Source: Pedobacter terrae (lineage in GTDB: Bacteria; Bacteroidota; Bacteroidia; Sphingobacteriales; Sphingobacteriaceae). Taken from it: DNA of 64,000 bases. The translations under genes and the position numbers were made by a program. This document shows positions 9,245 through 17,373 of the stretch, piece after piece; the first letter of the stretch is position 1, and each line of letters opens with the position of its first letter. The notes under the pieces are model-generated. The model was not told the origin of the DNA and did no database searches. It saw only the letters and a program-made list of their open reading frames with translations. The stretch spans positions 145,887 through 209,886 of the forward strand of contig NZ_FNCH01000011.1 of NCBI RefSeq assembly GCF_900100705.1. Direction: 5' to 3'.

Positions 9245-9898
9245 ATGAAATTAGAACTTCGGAATAAATGGATATCGCTCTTTCTGCTTTCGATCGCTTT
9301 TTTACTGATCTACAATCCATTAACCAGGTTCCCCTATACTTTCTGTGTGATCATTGTATTTGTTTTGCTTGCAACCTATCTACAGAATAGAGATCTTCAA
9401 TCCCTCAATTTTAAGAATCTCCGTTTCAGAGAGGTAAAAATAATTCTGATCTCTTATGTAATTTTAGAATTGGGTGTAGATTTTATTGTTCAGCCATTGG
9501 TTAATTGGGTTTGCCATGAGCCGCCTGACTATTCTTCGTTTGAGCATATTAAAGGTGACACTGCCCAGTATTTTAAGTGGTTATACCGCATGTGGATCAG
9601 TGCAGCGATAGGAGAGGAGATGTTGTTCCGGGCATTTGCTTTTGCGCAGCTAAAAAATGTTTTTGGAAATAAGAAGGTGCTTATCGCTATCCTTTCAGCA
9701 TTGATGTTCTGTCTTCCACATTTGTATCAGGGCGTTGCCGGGTTGATAATGACTTTTGTTTTCGGGATCGCTTTTGCACTGCTGTATATGAAATTCCAGA
9801 ATATCTGGATTAATATTATCGTTCATGGTTTGATAGATACCCTTTTCCTTACTTTAAGCTACTTAGGATATATTAAATTTTATCAATTCATATGGTAA
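9245..9898 (+). CDS. CPBP family intramembrane metalloprotease
   Basis: A 217-residue membrane protein with the Abi/CPBP motifs: Glu124-Glu125-Met-Leu-Phe-Arg129, a His159 in Leu-Pro-His, and a His204 in Val-His-Gly-Leu-Ile-Asp, placed in successive hydrophobic helices. The frame extends back to a GTG at 9203, but ATG 9245 starts directly before the first membrane segment and is preferred. It converges with the graspetide locus 63 bp away. CPBP proteins often accompany bacteriocin-like peptides as immunity or processing factors, so a link is possible but not shown. Confidence 0.82.
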   Translation: MKLELRNKWISLFLLSIAFLLIYNPLTRFPYTFCVIIVFVLLATYLQNRDLQSLNFKNLRFREVKIILISYVILELGVDFIVQPLVNWVCHEPPDYSSFEHIKGDTAQYFKWLYRMWISAAIGEEMLFRAFAFAQLKNVFGNKKVLIAILSALMFCLPHLYQGVAGLIMTFVFGIAFALLYMKFQNIWINIIVHGLIDTLFLTLSYLGYIKFYQFIW

Positions 9899-9960
9899 AA
9901 AAGTTTAGTGCTAAAAGAGGAACTTGGTTATAGGATGTTTCAAATGAAGATGCTTATAAT

Positions 9961-11040
9961 CTATTGTTTGATTTTGAAATCATAGTATCTCATTGCTTTT
10001 TCTTTTAGGGGATTTGTACTCCATTCACTCCATTCTCCGGTATAAGGATCATATCCACATTTCAAAGGTTTAGAGGTATCTAAACCTTCTTTGTTTTGAT
10101 GCGTTTTTTCTGTAAAAGCCCTGCAGTCTGTACATATATACCGAAATTCACAATCTTTGCATATCTCTATATGATCTTTGGTGAGATTCCAATATTTTTT
10201 AAATCCAGCCATTTCTAATACTTTTTCTAAGCTAGTATTACGGATGTTTCCAAAATGATCTGGCATTAGCGGACAATTCTTTATATTTCCATCTATATCA
10301 ATACCAATTTTTTTAAATAAGCAGGAATTATAATTTTTACTCTCAAATATTTTGCTGTTGTTTGTATTAAAGTACTTTAAATCAACAATTCCACAGTTTT
10401 TTATAGTGATATAATCCTTGGTATATTCTAAACTAAATTTGAGGTTTTCATTTGTAGAAAATGTAATTGTATCACAGTTATAAAGTACCAATTTATAAAT
10501 CCGCTTGCTGGTATCACTAAGGTATGACAGAAAAGCGTCATTAATCTGATCATAATAAGGGCAATATATTTCGATTCCCTCTAACGGGGTATTTTCGAAA
10601 ATAAAATCAAGCTCTCCCAACTCTTCTTTCGATAACTGGCGAATGCTATATATCACTAAATATCGGATATCTATCGTATCCATTGCGGATCTGATTTTAT
10701 GCAATACGGAAAAATTATCCAGTTCTAAAAATAGATTACTTATTACATCAGAACTGTCATAGTTAAAAGAAAGCTGATTAAAGCTATTGTCCCAATTGTT
10801 GTGGGATATAAATCCATATTCATTCTCTAATAAAAAGGCAATATATTCGTTAATAATTTCTCCGGAATCACGATCGTATTCTTTAATAACGTCTTCAATG
10901 GAGTTTAATTTAAGATCCTCAGTTAAGTTATAGAGATCAAGCGACTGTAATTCTGATACATTTCTTTCTAAATCAGAAATTAATATTCTGCTAGCTCCTT
11001 TTGTTAATAATACGCTGCTAAATAAATTAAAATATCTCAT
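9961..11040 (-). CDS. gwsS: grasp-with-spasm SPASM-domain peptide maturase
   Basis: A 359-residue maturation protein. The last 110 residues carry a SPASM-like cysteine pattern: Cys-Leu-Phe-Lys-Lys, Asn-Cys-Pro-Leu-Met-Pro, Cys-Lys-Asp-Cys-Glu-Phe-Arg-Tyr-Ile-Cys-Thr-Asp-Cys-Arg-Ala-Phe, then Leu-Lys-Cys-Gly-Tyr-Asp-Pro-Tyr-Thr-Gly-Glu-Trp. I see no N-terminal CxxxCxxC radical-SAM triad. This fits the SPASM partner of grasp-with-spasm systems, thought to help present the precursor or to support maturation. Its ATG overlaps the stop of the 61-aa ORF by four bases, so translation is probably coupled. Confidence 0.88.
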   Translation of the reverse strand: MRYFNLFSSVLLTKGASRILISDLERNVSELQSLDLYNLTEDLKLNSIEDVIKEYDRDSGEIINEYIAFLLENEYGFISHNNWDNSFNQLSFNYDSSDVISNLFLELDNFSVLHKIRSAMDTIDIRYLVIYSIRQLSKEELGELDFIFENTPLEGIEIYCPYYDQINDAFLSYLSDTSKRIYKLVLYNCDTITFSTNENLKFSLEYTKDYITIKNCGIVDLKYFNTNNSKIFESKNYNSCLFKKIGIDIDGNIKNCPLMPDHFGNIRNTSLEKVLEMAGFKKYWNLTKDHIEICKDCEFRYICTDCRAFTEKTHQNKEGLDTSKPLKCGYDPYTGEWSEWSTNPLKEKAMRYYDFKIKQ

Positions 11041-11222
11041 AACATTCTGGTAAAAGCCTTAAAAGGAGTTACTCTGGTCAAAAAATCAGTTTGGAATTTG
11101 TCGCATTTGACATAGCATATTTTTTTATTTAATTCTTTTGATTTTTTTGAGCCTAATTTATTGAGATATTTAAAATTAAGAGGAAGCTTATTCTTTTCTT
11201 CAGATCGTATTCTATTTTCCAT
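11037..11222 (-). CDS. 61-aa basic protein inside the gws operon
   Basis: A small Lys-rich protein between gwsG and gwsS. It starts 6 bp after the gwsG stop and its TGA overlaps the gwsS ATG, an arrangement that argues for a real translated gene. It has two cysteines (Cys-Tyr-Val-Lys-Cys) and a C-terminal Thr-Pro-Phe-Lys-Ala-Phe-Thr-Arg-Met-Leu. There is no Gly-Gly leader site and no signal peptide. I do not recognise a family. It could be an accessory peptide-recognition factor, or a remnant of a longer N-terminus of gwsS. Confidence 0.6.
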   Translation of the reverse strand: MENRIRSEEKNKLPLNFKYLNKLGSKKSKELNKKICYVKCDKFQTDFLTRVTPFKAFTRML

Positions 11223-11228
11223 ATTTTA

Positions 11229-12134
11229 TTACAGATAATCAGCTATTTCTTTTTCCAGTGCATAATTACATATATCGGATATTCCCAAGAATTGCCCTAC
11301 AGGATTGACTTCTAAAAAATAGAATTTTCCATCAATTGATTTTATAAAGTCAATTGAACCACAATTATAATCCAGCTCAGTCATTAAAATACAAATTTTA
11401 TGGTGTATTTCGGGGGGTAGGGTATATCTCACATTTCTATTGGGCTTTCCATAATTATAGATTCTGTTATCTATTTTGGTCTGTTCATCATTTTGAGAAA
11501 ATATTGCACAAGACCAAACTTTTCCATTCAAATAGAAACACCTGATTTCAAATTCTTTCTCAATTTTTTCTTGAAAAAATGTTGGAAAAAATACTTCGTC
11601 TTCGTGCTTATCTATTATGGAAGTATATAGGATCCCATCAAAATCATCAAATGCAGACTTAACCATTATATTTTCAGAAATAGATTTGGTAATTGTTTTT
11701 CCCAGATTTATATGATCAGTATTGTCAGCCAGAAAATAAGTTGGTACATCTAATCCTACCGCTACAGCCTTTTCTAAAATTAATAATTTATTGGTGCGGT
11801 TATTACTTTGTTTATTGATATGTCTTTTTGATTCTAATTTTTTTATAACATAATCTTCCAGGCAAAACTGCGTTTCATCCATAATCTTATTAACAGATTC
11901 ATTTTGAAACTGTAACCGATTAAATTTTATCCCCCCTCTTCTAAACCAAACACTATTGATATCATCAATGTAAAATGAGTTCCTTTGGCTTTCAAGTAAA
12001 ATTTTTTTATCAATTACTTTAATTTCAAATAATTCAAATTCATGAACCCTGATATACTTTTTATCAAAAATATGAAGCCATTTAATCACTTCATTTGTTG
12101 TAAAATCTTTATTTGCAGATAATATCAATATCAT
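11229..12134 (-). CDS. gwsG: grasp-with-spasm ATP-grasp peptide maturase
   Basis: A 301-residue ATP-grasp ligase of the graspetide (omega-ester/amide peptide) type. The N-terminus (Met-Ile-Leu-Ile-Leu-Ser-Ala-Asn-Lys-Asp) and Val-Trp-Phe-Arg-Arg-Gly-Gly are typical of GwsG, and the C-terminal Phe-Leu-Glu-Val-Asn-Pro-Val-Gly-Gln-Phe holds the metal-binding Glu-X-Asn. The family forms side-chain ester or amide crosslinks by phosphorylating Asp or Glu of the precursor. It lies 75 bp downstream of the precursor, past a hairpin that should reduce its expression relative to the precursor. Confidence 0.92.
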   Translation of the reverse strand: MILILSANKDFTTNEVIKWLHIFDKKYIRVHEFELFEIKVIDKKILLESQRNSFYIDDINSVWFRRGGIKFNRLQFQNESVNKIMDETQFCLEDYVIKKLESKRHINKQSNNRTNKLLILEKAVAVGLDVPTYFLADNTDHINLGKTITKSISENIMVKSAFDDFDGILYTSIIDKHEDEVFFPTFFQEKIEKEFEIRCFYLNGKVWSCAIFSQNDEQTKIDNRIYNYGKPNRNVRYTLPPEIHHKICILMTELDYNCGSIDFIKSIDGKFYFLEVNPVGQFLGISDICNYALEKEIADYL

Positions 12135-12152
12135 ATAGTGAATAGGGGAAAT

Positions 12153-12195
12153 AAAAAAACCGTTTCAAAAAGATGAAAACGGTTTAAATTTTTTT
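12153..12195 (-). terminator. attenuating hairpin between precursor and gwsG
   Basis: AAACCGTTTTC and GAAACGGTTT pair around an 8-base loop, followed on the minus strand by a T run. It sits directly after the precursor stop and before gwsG. The hairpin is also flanked by Ts on the plus strand. Partial termination here would give more precursor than maturase, as is usual for RiPP operons. Confidence 0.7.
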
Positions 12196-12209
12196 GAAAA
12201 ATAATTGAT

Positions 12210-12437
12210 TTAATTCACGTCGAAGCTACCTTCGGGAACGCCTACCATCAATGTTCTTCTTCCTAAGTATTGTCCGGTTCCATTAGCCCCAGAATATACA
12301 TCCCACTCTGCACATCCATCACCACAATCAACATTAGATCTAACAACAGATTTACCACCCTGAACGGATTGAAGGTCTTTTAATTTTTTGTTTTCAAGAG
12401 CAGAAATCGTCTTTGTAAAAGAATTTAAATTTTTCAT
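12210..12437 (-). CDS. graspetide precursor peptide
   Basis: A 75-residue natural-product precursor. Residues 1-28 form a leader with a helical Lys/Leu-rich segment and a Val-Gln-Gly-Gly cleavage site (Gly27-Gly28), implying export by a peptidase-containing ABC transporter, which is not in this window. The 47-residue core has acceptor acids (Asp37, Asp40, Glu44, Asp46, Glu69, Asp73), hydroxyl donors (Ser30, Ser34, Ser49, Thr54, Thr62, Ser71) and Cys38/Cys42. ATP-grasp ligases of this class join such Ser/Thr/Lys to Asp/Glu. Crosslink positions cannot be read from sequence. Confidence 0.85.
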   Translation of the reverse strand: MKNLNSFTKTISALENKKLKDLQSVQGGKSVVRSNVDCGDGCAEWDVYSGANGTGQYLGRRTLMVGVPEGSFDVN

Positions 12438-12529
12438 AATTGATTTGCTTTAAGTATTAAAATATAAAATTTGAATTAGATAAAAGGCATCTGTAGCTAA
12501 TAACAACTATTTGTAATATTTAATTTACC

Positions 12530-12561
12530 TTGTATACAACGAATATATACAATTAGATTTA
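12530..12561 (+). promoter_or_regulatory. probable XRE promoter with overlapping palindrome
   Basis: TTG (12530-12532) and TAGATTTA (12554-12561) are 21 bp apart and fit a Bacteroidota promoter for the XRE gene. The spacer holds a perfect 10-bp palindrome TTGTATACAA (12530-12539) and an inverted half site TATATACAA (12544-12552). A regulator bound here would block this promoter and could also affect the divergent precursor promoter. Confidence 0.5.
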
Positions 12562-12580
12562 ATAGTTTTATAACACGTTT

Positions 12581-12595
12581 TTCTAATTTTTAGAA
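12581..12595. repeat. inverted repeat in the XRE leader
   Basis: TTCTAA-TTT-TTAGAA, a perfect 6-bp arm inverted repeat with a further half site TTCTAAATT at 12602-12610, lies between the predicted promoter and the XRE start. It may be a second operator or a leader hairpin. Confidence 0.4.
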
Positions 12596-12624
12596 AAAAA
12601 ATTCTAAATTATTCTTCTTTCAAT

Positions 12625-13020
12625 ATGGTAATAGGTGCAAAGCTTAAACAAGCAAGAGAAAATAAAAGAGTGAGCCAGGAAGAACTGGCGCTTATTTTGA
12701 AAACCACGCAGAAAACGGTTTCCAACTGGGAAAGTGACAAGGGGCTTCCCTCATTGGATTATTTAGCCAAAATAGAAACTGTTTTGGGAGTAGATATTTT
12801 GTCCTGGTTAGCAGAAAACGGTATTGTTTTTAATCACCATAACGAGAAAGGAGAGCATGCTGCAATTAACAATAAAAATTTTTCTGAAGAACTGAAGGAG
12901 CAATATGAAAAAAGGCTGGAGGATAAAGACAAGAACATAGAAGAACTTAAAAAAGAGATTCATTTTTTACGGAAAATGCTGAATACAAAGCAAATTGTTA
13001 TAAAAAAAGAGACATTTTAA
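12625..13020 (+). CDS. XRE-family regulator with coiled-coil tail
   Basis: A 131-residue protein: residues 5-60 are a Cro/C1-type helix-turn-helix (Ser-Gln-Glu-Glu-Leu-Ala, Val-Ser-Asn-Trp-Glu-Ser-Asp-Lys-Gly), residues 85-120 a charged coiled coil (Glu-Lys-Arg-Leu-Glu-Asp-Lys-Asp-Lys-Asn) for oligomerisation. It is transcribed away from the graspetide operon with a 187-bp shared region holding palindromes, so it is the likely regulator of that operon and of itself. Confidence 0.85.
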   Translation: MVIGAKLKQARENKRVSQEELALILKTTQKTVSNWESDKGLPSLDYLAKIETVLGVDILSWLAENGIVFNHHNEKGEHAAINNKNFSEELKEQYEKRLEDKDKNIEELKKEIHFLRKMLNTKQIVIKKETF

Positions 13021-13739
13021 TGCTCCTGGCTTTTATACCATTAACGAGGGTGATATTTTAATTTATCCGCGCTGATCTTTCTGTGAATGAGTGTGGTTTA
13101 TGCATTGTTGTTTGGTGATTAATTTTTTCCAATATAAAAGATGCATCCATTACAAATTAGATGGGGAATAGTAAGGACCGGGCGAATTACGGCAAAAAAC
13201 ATAGTTTGATTAGTGCCTGTGGCTGCTAAATCTGGTGTTAAATTTTTAACAACATTTATTCTCCATCCCATACAAATTTGGAGCCAGCGTGCCAACGGAA
13301 AGTAGCAACTCTGCAATTGAACTGACATTTGTTTTTTGGTTATTCAACATTTCAATACACTTTTGCGGATGTCTGCAGGCAATATTTAATGGATAATATC
13401 ATCATGTCTTCGTTTATGGAGACAGAGCGGCTTATTTCCCCGATGTTAAATGTCTATAGTTGAATCTTACCTACTGCAACCCATTCCGTAAAATCCGTTA
13501 CGCTTCGCCCTCATAAAAATGGCCACATCGCGTAAGCGTCAAACATCACTTTAAGTCAAAAGCGGCGTCTTTAGCTCGAACGAAGGGCCATTTAAAATAT
13601 AATATATAAGCTAAAAACCTGGAAGCTGTAATGTAATATTGTTCATATCATATACCAATTTATGATAAGTGCCATTATGAAATAATAGCTGTTAGACCAG
13701 ATTAAATGCCAGGAAATTAAAAATAATATTGCATAAGGG
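13021..13739. other. 719-bp region without a recognised gene
   Basis: Only short frames are present, none with a family signature or convincing start context. The part from about 13460 to 13600 is more GC-rich than its surroundings. I see no transposase or RNA. Confidence 0.4.
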
Positions 13740-14831
13740 TTATCCTTGCTCCATATTCAGTGTCAGCGTAGTTGAAAATTCAAGTCCCGTGGTTGTTTTT
13801 GCGCTTACCGTAAATTTATAGGAACCTTGCGTTAGGGTTGTATTCTTTTTAACGGTCACCGATCCTGTTTTTTCATCAATGCCAAATATGCCGTCCTTAT
13901 TGTCAATGGCAACCCCATTTTTTTCAATTGAAGTGATGCTGAAAGTGGATTTATACTGTTCAGGGTATAGCGTTGGCGAGGCTGACAGGTAACCATTAGA
14001 TAAAGCAATATAAACGCTATTGGTGAGGATAGTTAAATTCAGATCAGCATAATACGTTCCATAAAAAAATTTAATCTGCGGAATGAAAGTTACTTTGAAG
14101 GCTCTTGATGCAATGGTAAAACCATCTTTTTGTAGTACCGGAATAAGGTCATAAGCCTTTTCTGCCTTTTTCGCCGGATCACCGGCATTGGTGCCAAAAC
14201 TCAATTTGTTTGAAACGAATGATATAGCTGTTCCAAGTGTCGCTTTATTTTCCAATGTCCACGTGCTATTTGTTAACCATGCAGCAGGAGCTTCCATTTC
14301 GAAGGCAGCTGCGTCTCCGTAAAGAACATAAGCGGAGGGAACAGCGCTCTGGTTATCTAATCCTTTGATGGTCAGTTCTGCGGGGCTAATCTTTAAATCA
14401 AAAGTCTGCTTGGCCTCAATGCCCTGCGATTTAGAACTAACCTGTACCGTAACCTTATAACTTTCGGGTATTTTATTTCCACTTGTGGATGATACGCTGT
14501 TATTTGGGTAAAGCAGCATACTGTTTACATGCAGTTTTCCTGTAGTTTTATCAAAAACAATGGCACGCGAAAGCTGGTCGCGAAGTTTTACGGAAGTATT
14601 AACCTGTATATTCTCTACCTGGCTAAAATCCAGACTAATACCGGCATCAGTAGCATTCTGTACACTAGCTGGCAGGCTGATGTCTTGTTCCTGTCCATAA
14701 ACCAACGATACGGTGGATGGCAAGCCCAAATCAATTGTATTAAGTTCCAGCTGTTTATCTTTTTTACAGGCCGATACCGACAGGAATAATCCTGCAATTA
14801 ATAGTACTCTTGGGTAATTCTTTAAAATCAT
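13740..14831 (-). CDS. secreted lipoprotein beside the ZnuD-like receptor
   Basis: A 363-residue lipoprotein: hydrophobic leader ending Leu-Ser-Val-Ser-Ala-Cys-Lys-Lys, then repeated beta-sandwich segments (cadherin/Ig-like spacing, ending Gly-Ser-Tyr-Lys-Phe-Thr-Val-Ser-Ala-Lys-Thr). I recognise no catalytic motif. The frame is open to a TTG at 14849, but that codon is inside the predicted -7 box (14854-14847), so ATG 14831 is used. It shares a palindromic control region with the TonB receptor and is probably coexpressed with it, perhaps as a surface accessory protein for metal uptake. Confidence 0.75.
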   Translation of the reverse strand: MILKNYPRVLLIAGLFLSVSACKKDKQLELNTIDLGLPSTVSLVYGQEQDISLPASVQNATDAGISLDFSQVENIQVNTSVKLRDQLSRAIVFDKTTGKLHVNSMLLYPNNSVSSTSGNKIPESYKVTVQVSSKSQGIEAKQTFDLKISPAELTIKGLDNQSAVPSAYVLYGDAAAFEMEAPAAWLTNSTWTLENKATLGTAISFVSNKLSFGTNAGDPAKKAEKAYDLIPVLQKDGFTIASRAFKVTFIPQIKFFYGTYYADLNLTILTNSVYIALSNGYLSASPTLYPEQYKSTFSITSIEKNGVAIDNKDGIFGIDEKTGSVTVKKNTTLTQGSYKFTVSAKTTTGLEFSTTLTLNMEQG

Positions 14832-14846
14832 ATTTATTTTTTTTTG

Positions 14847-14935
14847 CAAAAGTATATCTTAAATTTTAATAACGCAACATAATTGCATTAATAATGCAAT
14901 TATGTTGCGTTTGTTTATTGGGCTTACTATATTTG
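14847..14935. promoter_or_regulatory. divergent promoters sharing a 41-bp palindromic operator
   Basis: AACGCAACATAATTGCATT (14871-14889) is repeated in perfect inverse at 14893-14911 with a 3-bp centre. On the plus strand TTG (14905-14907) is followed after exactly 20 bp by TATATTTG (14928-14935); on the minus strand TTG (14877-14875) is followed after exactly 20 bp by TACTTTTG (14854-14847). Each arm covers one -33 element, so a bound repressor would silence both genes. The ZnuD-like receptor suggests Zur or another Fur-family protein; that identity is inferred. Confidence 0.75.
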
Positions 14936-14965
14936 CCGCTTTTAAGAATAAACCATACAAATTTG

Positions 14966-17365
14966 ATGATGAACCTGCGGTACTTTGCGAGATGTGTTTC
15001 CATTTTTATTTTACTTATTCCGGGCCTTGATGGTTATGCGCAGGTAAAAACAACAAAAGATTCTGCCACGATACATCAATTGGCCGATGTAGAGGTTAGT
15101 GCCGCCATTCCAGATCCACTGCCTGCTACCAAAAAGATTTCACGAAAAACACTGGATTTTGTTCAATCTAATACGTTGGGAGAAACTTTAAGCCATATAC
15201 CTGGCATCCAGAATGCAGGTTTTGGGCCAAACTCAGGCAGCCCGATGATCAGGAGCCTGAGTGGAAACAGGGTTAAAATTCTTCAAAATGGTCTGGCAGT
15301 AAGTGATTTGTCAGGAATCAGCCCTAATCTAAATGTTATTTCCGATATGGATAATTTATTGGGCATCGATATTTATCAGGCCGAAGCCAGCGTACGCTAT
15401 GGAGGGAAAGCGATAGGCGGGGCAATAGATCTTCGTGACAATACCATTCCCAGGCAGCTGAGTAAGCAGCGTTTAACCGGAAGCCTCATTAATATGGGTG
15501 GAAGTAACTCAGGTTTTAAGCAGGCAATTGACCTTAACGGTAAGCTGGGCGGTAAGTGGAGCTGGCACGTGGGCGGGATGAACCGCTGGAATTACGACTT
15601 GAGAATTCCCGGCAATACCAAAGCGCCAATAGCCTATGATCCGGCTATTGATAACCTGACTGCAAGCATGGCGCAGGTAGATGTGGATAAAGTGACAACG
15701 CGGAACTTAACTTTATATCCATACATCAGCCAATTTGCTCTCGATTACCTGAACGATCCGCAATGGGGGCTTAGTGAGGCCGATTTATATACCTTTCAGG
15801 AAAAATCGTCAATAGGAGGTATGCTGGTCGCCAATCCGAAAAACCCGGTTTACATTTCTGGGCAACCCGCCGGTACGCCTTTCTCCACTACTACGGTAAG
15901 AAGCATTACTGATTATGCACCGGTACAAAGGGGAATTATGCCAAATAGCCACTCCAATAGTTATGCTTTCAATGCTGGTACTGCTTATCTGGGAAAAGAT
16001 TTAGATATAGGTATAGGCTTTCGCCGGTCTTACGGTTATTATGGAATTCCCGGCTTTTCTTTGCGTAAAATGCCCGGACATACGCATGAGGATGGGTCAG
16101 CGCATTACAACCAGGTTTATCTTCCTATCAATACCCGTTCTGAACATAATAATGTACTAATGGAGTCTGCTTTTCGGCCGAAGGGTGTTGGCCTGCACGA
16201 AATCAGGCTTAACTATTCGACGGGATTTGGTCAGGATAGCGAACTTACCGGAAGCTATCTCGCTAATCGTTTTCAAAGTCTTCAGCATAACCTTCGCCTG
16301 GAAATTGCGCAGGATGAAATTGAACACCTTACTGGCCTGAGTGGCTTCGATGCATCTTATCTGCGCATGAAGGGAGCGGGTGAAGAACGCTATCTGCCTG
16401 ATAACAGCAGCAGGGAATATGGGTTCTTTACCCAACAGAAAATAAGCTTTTCACCCCTCGAGGTCAATTTAGGCTATCGCCGGGATCAGGTGAGCAGGAG
16501 GGCCGAACTTACCAAAGGTTATACCCCAAGCAGGGGCCTGGGTGGAGGTAAATTAGCTGCGCGTACCTTCGGACTCGATCAGTACAATGCTTCACTGTTG
16601 CTTAAAGTGATTGATATTGCCTTTTTAAAGGCCTCTTATAATCAGGCAGAGCGAGCACCCGATGTGAATGAACTTTATGCCGGTAACGACCATTATGCCA
16701 TTATGATTGAAGAAAATGGCGACGACAGGTTAAATAAGGAAAGGGCGGGGACGGCTGAGTTTGGAGTTGGCCTGAAATACAAGGATATTAGTTTCTCGCT
16801 CAGTCATTATCAAACCAGCTTTCAAAATTATCTTTATCTGGCGCATACCGGCATTTCCAGGTCGGGCGGTTTTTTGGTTAAGGAATGGCGCCAGGCAGAT
16901 ACTAAAATTACCGTATGGGAGGCGGAAATGGCCATGCTAAAAAGTTTCGGTAGTTTTAAAATTAATATGGGTGGTTACTTCGATCTGGTGAGAAATATGA
17001 ATGTTTCGCACCAAAGCCTTAGAGATTGGGCAGAAGGAGATTACATGCCAAATATGCCAACCAGCCGTTTTGGTTTTTCAGGATCGGTTTCGCGCAAACG
17101 AATAGAACTCAACGTTCTTTTTGACCGGTATCTTAAACAGCGCTTTTTGGGAAAAAATATTAACCCCGAACCCCCAATGCCCGCCTATTCATTACTCAGC
17201 GTCAGGTGCTCATTTAAATCAATGCTTCATAAATTCAGTTTAAACTATTTCCTGGAAGGCAGTAATTTGCTTAATGTGGAAGCGCGACCTCAAAACTCGT
17301 TACTGAAATACCTTGCGCCGCTGCCTGGTCTTAATATCTCGATGGGTATAAAAATCGGTGTATAA
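14966..17365 (+). CDS. ZnuD-like TonB-dependent outer-membrane receptor
   Basis: A receptor of about 799 residues with signal peptide (Met-Asn-Leu-Arg-Tyr-Phe, cut after Tyr-Ala-Gln), an N-terminal plug (Gly-Pro-Asn-Ser-Gly-Ser-Pro-Met-Ile-Arg-Ser-Leu-Ser-Gly-Asn-Arg-Val) and a beta-barrel. The plug motif and an extracellular His-rich loop (Pro-Gly-His-Thr-His-Glu-Asp-Gly-Ser-Ala-His) match the ZnuD class, which imports zinc. The frame opens at 14894 inside the operator, upstream of the -7 box, so the start must be the ATG pair at 14966/14969. No energy-transducing TonB gene is nearby. Confidence 0.85.
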   Translation: MMNLRYFARCVSIFILLIPGLDGYAQVKTTKDSATIHQLADVEVSAAIPDPLPATKKISRKTLDFVQSNTLGETLSHIPGIQNAGFGPNSGSPMIRSLSGNRVKILQNGLAVSDLSGISPNLNVISDMDNLLGIDIYQAEASVRYGGKAIGGAIDLRDNTIPRQLSKQRLTGSLINMGGSNSGFKQAIDLNGKLGGKWSWHVGGMNRWNYDLRIPGNTKAPIAYDPAIDNLTASMAQVDVDKVTTRNLTLYPYISQFALDYLNDPQWGLSEADLYTFQEKSSIGGMLVANPKNPVYISGQPAGTPFSTTTVRSITDYAPVQRGIMPNSHSNSYAFNAGTAYLGKDLDIGIGFRRSYGYYGIPGFSLRKMPGHTHEDGSAHYNQVYLPINTRSEHNNVLMESAFRPKGVGLHEIRLNYSTGFGQDSELTGSYLANRFQSLQHNLRLEIAQDEIEHLTGLSGFDASYLRMKGAGEERYLPDNSSREYGFFTQQKISFSPLEVNLGYRRDQVSRRAELTKGYTPSRGLGGGKLAARTFGLDQYNASLLLKVIDIAFLKASYNQAERAPDVNELYAGNDHYAIMIEENGDDRLNKERAGTAEFGVGLKYKDISFSLSHYQTSFQNYLYLAHTGISRSGGFLVKEWRQADTKITVWEAEMAMLKSFGSFKINMGGYFDLVRNMNVSHQSLRDWAEGDYMPNMPTSRFGFSGSVSRKRIELNVLFDRYLKQRFLGKNINPEPPMPAYSLLSVRCSFKSMLHKFSLNYFLEGSNLLNVEARPQNSLLKYLAPLPGLNISMGIKIGV

Positions 17366-17373
17366 AGGAGAAA

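Noticed and set aside
13119..13328. 69-codon minus-strand frame
   Set aside because: No recognisable motif, no RNA or gene context, and composition not clearly coding.
14894..14965. N-terminal extension of the TonB receptor
   Set aside because: The 14894 start lies inside the palindromic operator and upstream of the -7 box, so it is not transcribed in the message.
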